14,730 bases of DNA from Bacteroidales bacterium. GTDB lineage: Bacteria; Bacteroidota; Bacteroidia; Bacteroidales; F082. The stretch lies in the NCBI GenBank assembly GCA_023229135.1, contig JALNZT010000062.1, forward strand, positions 1-14,730, written 5' to 3'. Made by a program: the position numbers and the translations under genes. This document shows, one piece after another, positions 8,025 to 14,418 of the stretch. The notes beneath the pieces were generated by a model that worked only from the letters and a program-made list of their open reading frames with translations, made no database searches and was not told the origin of the DNA. Positions within the stretch are counted from its first letter, which is position 1. Every line of letters starts with the position of its first letter.

Positions 8025-8855
8025 ATGAACATTGATAAGATTAAAAATTATAACCAGAAAGTACTAGCCGTTTTGGGCAGCATTGTTGTGGTAATCGCGG
8101 TCGCGGGACTTGTTCTTGTCTCATTTTTTTTCATGAATGAAATAGGTGGATGTTCCAGGAACAACTACCAGCATGATGGAATTCTATCGGATGAGAAAAT
8201 TGAAGAGTTGCAAAAAGAAAATAAAAGGAAGCAATTGATTTCTTATGATAATCCTCGATTAGTTGACACCTTGAATTTGGTTTATATAATTCCTGTTTCG
8301 CATAAAACACTAAATACTTCTGAATTCATCGAAAGTACGACTTTAAGATTATTGGATACAAGAAGCAGTTACGAAACGGATAGTCGATATTCCAGACAGT
8401 ATTATGGAAATTATAATAATCTTCTCATTTTTGACTATATAAATCATAAAACCAAAAAGTTGTTTCACGAAAGGATTAATTTCGAAACTATTCAGGTAGA
8501 GCATTTTAAGGATGATATTTTATTGCTGTTAAAAGCAGCTGCAAAAGATACTAACAAAGATGGAGTTATTAATCAGCTTGACTATAAAACGCTTTTCCTT
8601 TACGCGTTGAAGGATAAAGAACTAACGGAAATAAAACTTGATAACAGCGATGTGTATGATGTTGTTTTCGTGGAAGAAAGTAAAGATTTAATAATTAGTT
8701 TTGGGGTTGACTATAATAAAGATGGACAATTCGACCAATATTCAGAACCTTTATTGATAAAGAAATATGACTATCTGAATGGAAAGTTAATGAATATTGT
8801 TAGCGAAGATATTAATACCGAGTTACAGATGCAACTGGATGGAACGAAAAAATAA
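8025..8855 (+). CDS. Membrane-anchored protein with two EF-hand-like loops, function unknown
   Basis: I do not recognise this 276-residue protein. Residues 13-37 form a single strong transmembrane helix after a short basic/polar start, so the remainder probably faces the periplasm. A charged, helical stretch (about 55-71) follows, then a soluble domain. Residues 175-186 read DTNKDGVINQLD, a textbook EF-hand calcium loop with oxygen ligands at positions 1, 3, 5, 9 and 12. Residues 229-241 read DYNKDGQFDQYSE, a second loop with the final acidic residue displaced by one. Calcium binding is therefore plausible but unproven. The coding sequence is visibly richer in A and T (many AAA, ATA, TTA, GAT codons) than its neighbours, hinting at acquisition or relaxed codon use. 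Gaps of 56 and 144 nt separate it from the genes either side; no promoter motif is obvious. Confidence 0.75.
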   Translation: MNIDKIKNYNQKVLAVLGSIVVVIAVAGLVLVSFFFMNEIGGCSRNNYQHDGILSDEKIEELQKENKRKQLISYDNPRLVDTLNLVYIIPVSHKTLNTSEFIESTTLRLLDTRSSYETDSRYSRQYYGNYNNLLIFDYINHKTKKLFHERINFETIQVEHFKDDILLLLKAAAKDTNKDGVINQLDYKTLFLYALKDKELTEIKLDNSDVYDVVFVEESKDLIISFGVDYNKDGQFDQYSEPLLIKKYDYLNGKLMNIVSEDINTELQMQLDGTKK

Positions 8856-8926
8856 AGCGAACCCGGCATTTAATTTTTACTGCCTCAGCAAAAGTTTTTA
8901 ACATCTGCAGCTGTTCATGAAAAAGA

Positions 8927-8934
8927 TAACTTTG
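8927..8934 (+). promoter_or_regulatory. Candidate -7 promoter element TAACTTTG for rlmN
   Basis: An exact TAnnTTTG followed by CA, 65 nt before the rlmN ATG. TCTG at 8904-8907, 19 nt upstream, is a one-mismatch candidate for the -33 TTTG box, making this the best-spaced pair in the window. It implies a 5' leader of roughly 55-60 nt for rlmN. Confidence 0.5.
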
Positions 8935-8999
8935 CAAACTATCAACTAAAACTTAGCGGCTAATTGTTTGGCTGGCAAGTTTTTAATTTGGGAGATACT

Positions 9000-10058
9000 A
9001 TGACAATGAAATTGGCAGCACAAAAAACTGCACTTTTTGGCAAAACACATACGGAACTGAAGCAAATCGCTGATGAGCTGGGACTCCCCGCTTTTGCAGC
9101 AAAGCAAATCAGCGAATGGTTGTATAAAAAACAGGCCGCTTCAATTGACGAAATGACCAATATTTCAAAGCAAAACCGCGAAAAACTTGCCGAGAATTAT
9201 GAGGTAAGCCGCATCGCTCATTCCAACGTACAAACTTCTGCCGATGGCACCAAAAAATACCTTTTTCCTACCAGCAACAAGCGTTTTATTGAAGCTGCCT
9301 ATATTCCCGACGATGACAGGGCTACGCTCTGTGTTTCATCGCAAGTAGGTTGCAAAATGGGTTGTTTGTTTTGTATGACGGGCAAGCAGGGTTTTCAGTC
9401 GCAACTCACCGCCGGCGAAATCGTGAATCAAATCAGCAGCCTGCCCGAGCGCGATAAGCTGACCAATATCGTGTATATGGGCATGGGCGAGCCTTTCGAC
9501 AACCTTGAAGGCGTGATGAGAAGCATAGAAGTGATGACCTCCGAATGGGGCTTGGCAATGAGTCCGCGCCGGATTACTGTTTCAACAATCGGCATTATTC
9601 CGGCCATGAAACACTTTATCGAAAACTCCGAATGTCATCTTGCTGTAAGTATGCACACGCCTTTCCACGATGAGCGCAAAAAGCTGATGCCGATAGAAAA
9701 CGTTTATCCTATTGCAGAAGTTATTGAGCTGCTGCGCGAATACGATTTTGGCAAACAACGCCGCATCTCGTTTGAGTATATCATGTTTAAAGGCATCAAC
9801 GATACACCACGCCACGTGAAAGAAATTTCCCGGCTGCTCAATGGTTTGCGCTGCCGCATGAACCTGATCCGCTTTCACCCCATCCCTGATACACCGTTGG
9901 AAAGCTCAGATGAAACTACTATTCAGGCATTCAGAGAAGCACTCGTGAAAAAGGGGATTCGTACCACGGTGCGGGCTTCGCGCGGGCAAGATATTTTTGC
10001 GGCCTGTGGCCTGCTCTCGACCAAAGAACTTGTGAAGCAACAGACTCCTGACTTTTAA
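9000..10058 (+). CDS. rlmN: Dual-specificity 23S rRNA/tRNA adenine-C2 methyltransferase RlmN
   Basis: A 352-residue radical-SAM enzyme that methylates C2 of A2503 in 23S rRNA and A37 in some tRNAs. The N-terminal accessory domain (LPAFAAKQISEWLYKK, about 29-44) is followed by the radical-SAM cluster motif CKMGCLFC, with Cys118, Cys122 and Cys125. Both catalytic cysteines of the ping-pong mechanism are present: Cys111 in TLCVSSQ, seven residues before the cluster motif as in E. coli, and Cys336 in FAACGLLS. MGMGEP, binding SAM, is also intact. I chose ATG 9000 because GGGAG at 8990-8994 gives a good Shine-Dalgarno spacing of 5 nt; ATG 9006 is the alternative, and the TTG at 8964 is too early. 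Threonine aldolase follows after 11 nt, so the two are probably co-transcribed. Confidence 0.96.
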   Translation: MTMKLAAQKTALFGKTHTELKQIADELGLPAFAAKQISEWLYKKQAASIDEMTNISKQNREKLAENYEVSRIAHSNVQTSADGTKKYLFPTSNKRFIEAAYIPDDDRATLCVSSQVGCKMGCLFCMTGKQGFQSQLTAGEIVNQISSLPERDKLTNIVYMGMGEPFDNLEGVMRSIEVMTSEWGLAMSPRRITVSTIGIIPAMKHFIENSECHLAVSMHTPFHDERKKLMPIENVYPIAEVIELLREYDFGKQRRISFEYIMFKGINDTPRHVKEISRLLNGLRCRMNLIRFHPIPDTPLESSDETTIQAFREALVKKGIRTTVRASRGQDIFAACGLLSTKELVKQQTPDF

Positions 10059-10069
10059 AAAATAACAAC

Positions 10070-11125
10070 ATGAAATTAGAACTTGCACGAAAAAAGGGTT
10101 TTGCCAGCGACAATTGGTCTGGCGTTTCACCACAGGTGATGGAAGCTTTAGCGCAAGCCAACCAACTGCACCATCCTGCCTACGCAGAAGAAGACCCGAT
10201 GATGCTTCAGGCCGAAAAACGTTTTCAGGAAGTTTTTGAAACCGATTGCAAGGTGTTTTTTGTGTACAATGGTACCGGTGCCAATGTGCTGGCAGTGCAG
10301 CACCTGCTAAAATCGTGGCAGGCTGTTGTAGCACCACATTCAGCGCATTTGAATGAAGACGAAGGTGGCGCACCGGAAAAATTTACCGGCGGAAAAATCC
10401 TGACCGCCGACTGTCCTGATGGCAAGCTAAAACCCGAACAGGTGAAACCGTTTTTGAGCAGCATCGGTTTCCAGCATCATGTGCAACCAAAGCTTATCAG
10501 CATTTCGCAGGTTACTGAAATGGGAACGCTATACAGTGTGAAGGAAATCAAGGCTTTGGCAGATTTTGCGCATCAACATCAGATGTATCTTCACCTTGAT
10601 GGAGCACGCATTGCCAATGCTGCCGAGGCTTTGGGCGTTTCCTTCAGCGAGATGGTTACACAAACCGGCGTGGATGTGCTGTCGTTTGGCGGCACTAAAA
10701 ACGGTTTGATGTTTGGCGAAGCAGTCGTTTTCCTGAAACCCGAACTGGCTGAAGGTTTTGAATACAACCGCAAACAAGGCATGCAGCTCGCCAGTAAGAT
10801 GCGTTTTATCACTGCGCAATTTTTGGCCTATCTTGAAAACGAACTTTGGAAGTCTAACGCACAGCAAGCCAACAATATGGCTGCCTTATTGGCTAAAGAA
10901 TTAGCTAAAGTTGAAGGCATTCGCCTGAGCCGGCCAACAGAAGCCAATGGCGTTTTTGCCATCATTCCGAAAGCTGTTATCCCAAATTTACAACAGGAAT
11001 ATTTTTTCCATGTTTGGAATGAAAGCCGCAGCGAGGTACGCCTGATGTGTTCCTTCGACACCATGCCAGAAGATGTGATGGGTTTTGTGGCCGCCGCCAA
11101 ACGCCTGATGATCCAAAAAACGTAA
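10070..11125 (+). CDS. ltaE: Low-specificity L-threonine aldolase (PLP-dependent)
   Basis: A 351-residue fold-type I PLP enzyme that cleaves L-threonine and L-allo-threonine to glycine and acetaldehyde in the cytoplasm. Visible landmarks are the N-terminal FASDNWSGVSPQVMEAL, VYNGTGANVLA (about 65-75) in the cofactor region, HLDGARIANAA with Asp177, which should contact the pyridine nitrogen, and SFGGTKNGLMFGEA with the Schiff-base Lys210. Length agrees with the family (about 335-360). Related beta-eliminating lyases share the fold, but the GGTKNG context and the DGARI signature favour threonine aldolase. It lies 11 nt behind rlmN with no promoter between, so its expression probably follows rlmN, although the two roles are unrelated. 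A possible terminator follows at 11131. Confidence 0.9.
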   Translation: MKLELARKKGFASDNWSGVSPQVMEALAQANQLHHPAYAEEDPMMLQAEKRFQEVFETDCKVFFVYNGTGANVLAVQHLLKSWQAVVAPHSAHLNEDEGGAPEKFTGGKILTADCPDGKLKPEQVKPFLSSIGFQHHVQPKLISISQVTEMGTLYSVKEIKALADFAHQHQMYLHLDGARIANAAEALGVSFSEMVTQTGVDVLSFGGTKNGLMFGEAVVFLKPELAEGFEYNRKQGMQLASKMRFITAQFLAYLENELWKSNAQQANNMAALLAKELAKVEGIRLSRPTEANGVFAIIPKAVIPNLQQEYFFHVWNESRSEVRLMCSFDTMPEDVMGFVAAAKRLMIQKT

Positions 11126-11130
11126 GAAAA

Positions 11131-11192
11131 CCGGACTACAATCGTGAATTTACATAAAAATACGCGATTATGATCCGGAATTTAATTTTTTT
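11131..11192 (+). terminator. Imperfect terminator-like hairpin after threonine aldolase
   Basis: CCGGA (11131-11135) can pair with TCCGG (11174-11178), and AATCG (11140-11144) with CGATT (11165-11169), separated by a 4-nt internal loop. AATTTAATTTTTTT follows. The stem is broken and the loop is about 20 nt, but the position 6 nt after the stop and the T-tract fit a terminator. It lies between converging genes. Confidence 0.45.
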
Positions 11193-11222
11193 CTACCAGA
11201 AGATACCTAAGAAAACAGTCAA

Positions 11223-11456
11223 TTACCTCACCAACTGATCAATCTCATCCGCCAATTTTCGGTCTTTTTCGGTAACCTTATCGCCTTTATCATGTGTGCT
11301 GAGGCTAATATCAACTTTGTTGTAAACATTTGTCCACAAAGGATGATGATCCATTTTTTCAGCGATAAGCGCTACCTGCGTCATAAAGGCAAAGGCAGCA
11401 ATAAAGTTGTCAAAAGTAAAGCTGCGGGTGAGTTTATTGTCTTTTTTTGTCCACAT
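11223..11456 (-). CDS. phhB: Pterin-4a-carbinolamine dehydratase
   Basis: A 77-residue protein of the PCD/DCoH family, which dehydrates 4a-hydroxytetrahydrobiopterin so that the cofactor of aromatic amino acid hydroxylases can be recycled. The diagnostic segment EKMDHHPLWTNVYNKVDISL contains the catalytic HHP (residues 37-39) and Trp41, and STHD supplies the third histidine, His55. The end TEKDRKLADEID is also typical. Length is at the short end of the family because the N-terminus begins directly at MWTKKDNKL; this agrees with Bacteroidota members as I recall them. No hydroxylase is in the window, so the pterin substrate is unknown. The gene is on the same strand as the nitrite module, 68 nt behind the SCO gene, and could be its last member or independent. 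Confidence 0.88.
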   Translation of the reverse strand: MWTKKDNKLTRSFTFDNFIAAFAFMTQVALIAEKMDHHPLWTNVYNKVDISLSTHDKGDKVTEKDRKLADEIDQLVR

Positions 11457-11524
11457 AATCTATGTTTTAGATAGTAACAATAAGAAGGGTAAATAGGTTC
11501 AATCAGCGGCTTTAAACTGATGGA

Positions 11525-12136
11525 TTACAGCACTTTATTTACGGCTTCAACTACTGGTTTAGGCTTAGTTTGCAGGCCATCCATTGAAAAAACAATAGTA
11601 CCGTTTTGATCCAGCACTAATTTTTTATTGGCATGGGCAAAAGCACCACTTTCCATTTGCTCGTAGCTGATGTCTAAAACCAACGAAATTTCCTTAACCT
11701 GTTCGGCATCACCGTGTAGCAAAATCCAGTTATCGCCCAGATTCTGTGCTTTAGCGTATTCTAACAATCGCTCAGGTGTATCGCGTAAGTGGTCGAAACT
11801 TAGGAGCACAAATTTCACGTCTTTATGCTTTTTCGTGAATTCCTTTTCCACTTTTTTCAGGTCGTTCACCATCATCGGACAAGCGTATTCGCAATGCGTA
11901 AAAATCATCGTCATCACCACAGGATTTCCTTTTAAATCCACCAATTGAAAAGGTTGGTTAAATTGGTTTTTCCATTGGTGATCAAATTGATAAATGGAAG
12001 TTTCTGGGAGTGCTTCTTGTTGTGTTGTAAGGCTTGCTAACATTGGACTACAACATGATTTTGCTGGAGTTTCTTTTTGGGCTAAAGCTGAAAAGGAAAC
12101 CAATAATGTAAAAGAAAGAATGATTGTAAATTTCAT
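11525..12136 (-). CDS. SCO1/SenC-family copper chaperone
   Basis: A 203-residue secreted thioredoxin-fold protein. A signal peptide (residues 1-19, ending SALA-Q) directs it to the periplasm. The copper/thiol motif is HCEYACP with Cys82 and Cys86 (CxxxC), and His168 in FAHANKK is the expected third copper ligand of SCO proteins. An extra vicinal pair, Cys28-Cys29 in KSCCSPM, lies just after the signal and could be an added metal or thiol site. SCO proteins usually deliver copper to the CuA centre of cytochrome oxidase. Here no oxidase gene is near, and the gene lies 20 nt behind nirV in a run with nirK, so delivery of copper to NirK is a reasonable inference. Length and motif order are normal for the family. 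Confidence 0.88.
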   Translation of the reverse strand: MKFTIILSFTLLVSFSALAQKETPAKSCCSPMLASLTTQQEALPETSIYQFDHQWKNQFNQPFQLVDLKGNPVVMTMIFTHCEYACPMMVNDLKKVEKEFTKKHKDVKFVLLSFDHLRDTPERLLEYAKAQNLGDNWILLHGDAEQVKEISLVLDISYEQMESGAFAHANKKLVLDQNGTIVFSMDGLQTKPKPVVEAVNKVL

Positions 12137-12156
12137 AATTTAGGGTATATTAAATA

Positions 12157-12921
12157 TTATTGTATTGATTTGGCACAACGAAATCCCATTTTACGGGTTG
12201 TATATTTAGCTTTTAAGCTTCCACGATAGGAATAGCGAATAAAAGAGACGTAATCGCTGGCATCGCTGGCATTGAGCGATGCGCTGCCGCAAAACAGACC
12301 TTCAATTACATCTTCGCTATTGCGTGAATCATCGTTAGAAACCACGCTATTAAAATCGTAAACCCATTCCCAAACCAGGCCGTACATATCCCAAATACCG
12401 TATTTATTTTCATAAATACTGCCTACTTCGGCTTGTTTTGGCGTTTTTCTGCTATACCAATCATTGTTGATTTGGGTGAGTGCAGCACTGTCTGTTGCAC
12501 CTTTGGGCAGTGCCAAAGCAGCGTATTCCCATTCGTGCATGGTGGGCAGTCGTTTGTTTTTCCATTTGCAGTATGCGTTGGCTGCAAACCAGGAAACATT
12601 GACTACTGGTTCATTACTGGATTCCAGGCTTTTATTGTCTAAATAGTTTTCTGGCCAGTGCGAAAGATAGCCTGAATCGGCAAACAAGGCTTTCACTTTA
12701 TCAGGCGCCCAGGAGGGATTGGCTTTTACGAAGGCCAGAAAATCGGCATTGGTAACAGCATACTTATCCAGCATAAAGGCTTCAACAGCAATCCTTTCTG
12801 TAGTGCCTTTGATAAAGGGCTTGTAGCTTCCGGCGGGAATCATTTTCATGTTTTCCTGCGCCGGAAGCTGCATGCCGATAAACAAACAGCCTAAAAACCA
12901 AATTGTCCATTTTAATGACAT
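12157..12921 (-). CDS. nirV: NirV-like secreted FGE-sulfatase-domain protein
   Basis: A 254-residue protein with a Sec signal (LKWTIWFLGCLFIGMQLPAQ, cleavage after about 22) and an FGE-sulfatase (SUMF1) domain covering almost all the rest. Landmarks are MKMIPAGSY, DKYAVTNADFLAFV, EPVVNVSWFAANAYCKW, KRLPTMHEWEYAA, GIWDMYGLVWEWVYDF and the end KMGFRCA. True formylglycine-generating enzymes use a Cys pair spaced C-x4-C; here only Cys211 (LFCGSAS) stands in that area, so sulfatase activation is unlikely. NirV proteins of this fold are known next to nirK, with no settled function; maturation of the copper nitrite reductase is often supposed. The start lies 1 nt past the nirK stop (12923), suggesting coupled translation, and the SCO chaperone follows after 20 nt. 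Confidence 0.85.
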   Translation of the reverse strand: MSLKWTIWFLGCLFIGMQLPAQENMKMIPAGSYKPFIKGTTERIAVEAFMLDKYAVTNADFLAFVKANPSWAPDKVKALFADSGYLSHWPENYLDNKSLESSNEPVVNVSWFAANAYCKWKNKRLPTMHEWEYAALALPKGATDSAALTQINNDWYSRKTPKQAEVGSIYENKYGIWDMYGLVWEWVYDFNSVVSNDDSRNSEDVIEGLFCGSASLNASDASDYVSFIRYSYRGSLKAKYTTRKMGFRCAKSIQ

Positions 12922-12922
12922 C

Positions 12923-14365
12923 CTATTTTTCTCTCCAAGCCTTTACATCTGCAGCATTTATCAATCCGCCGCCGTTGTCAAATTCGTTGTGAATATAGGT
13001 CAAAATACTGGCAACTTTATCGTCTGACATTGAAACAGCAGGCATGATATTGTTATATTTAGTACCGTTTACAGTAATTTCACCTCTCAAGCCATGTAAT
13101 ATAATGCCAATACCCTTATCCGTCCTGGCTTGTAAGAAATCAGAGTTTACGAGCGGTGGGAATGTTCCGGTAATACCTCTTCCATGATCCATGTGGCAAG
13201 CCATACAGTTTGATTTATACAGGCGTTCTCCGGCTTCCATACGTTCTTTCAGACTGAGTTCAACAATAGGTCCGGTTTCTTCCTCTTTGTCTTGGCTAAT
13301 TCTCTGAATAGCAGCGCCTTCAGGTAGATAAACTTCCTCTTTTTCTTTGCCGGTATATACGTTGTGGTTTTCGTCACCAATAACTTTTATTTGGGCCAAA
13401 GCACCTTTATTGAAAGCCCTGAAAATGCTATGATCTACCAAGTGTAAGGTACCGGGCACATCGCAGGTAAACTCAATAATGGCTGCTCCGCCAGCGGGAA
13501 TAAGCGTGGTTTGCACATCATGATTGATCAGCGAACCACCTTCAACATATACTTTGTCGAAAATTTCGCCAATAGCATGGAAAGAGGAAACCAGGTTTGG
13601 TCCGCCATTTCCCATAAATAAACGAACTGTTTCACCCACTTGAACGGTCATGGCATTTTCGCCCGATGAGGCACCAACAGCACCATTCATTACTACGTAA
13701 TCGGGGCGTTCGTCAAAGGCTTTTTGCATGTCGAAATCCTGATGGCCTGGGTCGCCATAGCCTCCGGAGGTATAAAATTCGCCCTGCATTACGTAAAATT
13801 CGTGGTCAACCGGCGTAAAGCCTTCCAAAGGTTCTACCAGAATAAGTCCGTACATGCCGTTGGCAATATGCATACCCACAGGGGCTGTGGCACAATGATA
13901 TACGTACAAACCGGGGTTGAGAGCTCTGAAACTAAACTGGGCACTTTTTCCAGGTGCAATCAGTGAGGCTTCTGCACCGCCACCAGGACCGGTAACAGCA
14001 TGAAGGTCAATATTGTGCGGCAACATATTGTCGGGATGATTATGCAGGTGAAATTCCACCAAATCACCATGTCGTACACGAATAAACTTTCCGGGAACTT
14101 TGCCGCCAAATGTCCAGAATGTGTAGTCAACACCGTCAGATAGGCGCATTTGTTTTTCAATGATTTCGAGCTCAACAATCACTTTTGTATTTGATTTGTT
14201 GGTGATGCGAGGTGGCACTTCTGGTGCATCGGTAAGTACTGCGCGCACCTGACCTTTTACATCTTCGCTGGGGTCAATTATACGGCGTTCTGTGCTTGTG
14301 GTGCAGCTGTTTAGAATGAGTGCAAAAAATAGTGTTGCTACAGCTAAATAGGTTTTTGATTTCAT
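12923..14365 (-). CDS. nirK: Copper nitrite reductase NirK with C-terminal cytochrome c domain
   Basis: A 480-residue exported enzyme reducing nitrite to nitric oxide. The N-terminus ends in the lipobox LNSC (Cys21), so it is probably a lipoprotein. Two cupredoxin domains carry the usual ligands: type 1 copper by His117, Cys158, His166 and Met171; type 2 copper by His122, His157 and His312. The catalytic pair is Asp120 (in NIDLHAVTG) and His263 (SSFHAIGE). After a linker of about 30 residues comes a class I cytochrome c domain (about 375-462) with heme motif CMACH (387-391) and probable axial Met441 in NIMPAVSM. Such fusions are known, for example in Ralstonia pickettii, and feed electrons to the type 1 copper. 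It precedes nirV by 1 nt and follows the Rrf2 gene by 53 nt. Confidence 0.95.
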   Translation of the reverse strand: MKSKTYLAVATLFFALILNSCTTSTERRIIDPSEDVKGQVRAVLTDAPEVPPRITNKSNTKVIVELEIIEKQMRLSDGVDYTFWTFGGKVPGKFIRVRHGDLVEFHLHNHPDNMLPHNIDLHAVTGPGGGAEASLIAPGKSAQFSFRALNPGLYVYHCATAPVGMHIANGMYGLILVEPLEGFTPVDHEFYVMQGEFYTSGGYGDPGHQDFDMQKAFDERPDYVVMNGAVGASSGENAMTVQVGETVRLFMGNGGPNLVSSFHAIGEIFDKVYVEGGSLINHDVQTTLIPAGGAAIIEFTCDVPGTLHLVDHSIFRAFNKGALAQIKVIGDENHNVYTGKEKEEVYLPEGAAIQRISQDKEEETGPIVELSLKERMEAGERLYKSNCMACHMDHGRGITGTFPPLVNSDFLQARTDKGIGIILHGLRGEITVNGTKYNNIMPAVSMSDDKVASILTYIHNEFDNGGGLINAADVKAWREK

Positions 14366-14382
14366 AGATTTTTTATTTAGTA

Positions 14383-14396
14383 ATTAAGATCTTAAT
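14383..14396. promoter_or_regulatory. Perfect 14-bp palindrome before nirK, candidate operator
   Basis: ATTAAGATCTTAAT is a perfect palindrome in the 53-bp gap between the Rrf2 stop and the nirK start, 17 nt upstream of the nirK ATG. Dimeric regulators bind such sites. It contains AAGAT in both orientations, which resembles the half-site start of NsrR operators, but it is shorter than the classic 23-bp NsrR site. No TAnnTTTG element is seen here on the nirK strand, so it may lie in a leader read through from the regulator gene. Confidence 0.45.
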
Positions 14397-14418
14397 ATCC
14401 CTAATAAGGTTAAATGGT

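Noticed and set aside
8964..8999. Extended N-terminus of RlmN from TTG
   Set aside because: ATG 9000 has GGGAG at proper spacing, and the extra residues are not part of the RlmN domain.
9906..10373. Long minus-strand ORF (155 codons) across the rlmN-ltaE junction
   Set aside because: It lies antisense to two well-supported genes, has no recognisable domain, and its composition follows from reading those genes backwards.
11502..11521. Hairpin ATCAG/CTGAT between the SCO and PCD genes as a terminator
   Set aside because: The stem is only 5 bp with a 10-nt loop, and no T-run follows on the minus strand.
12157..12921. NirV as a true sulfatase-activating formylglycine-generating enzyme
   Set aside because: The catalytic C-x4-C pair is absent, no sulfatase gene is near, and the gene is coupled to nirK.
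14383..14396. The nirK palindrome as an FNR/DNR box
   Set aside because: It lacks the TTGAT and ATCAA half-sites with a 4-nt gap, so I leave the regulator open.
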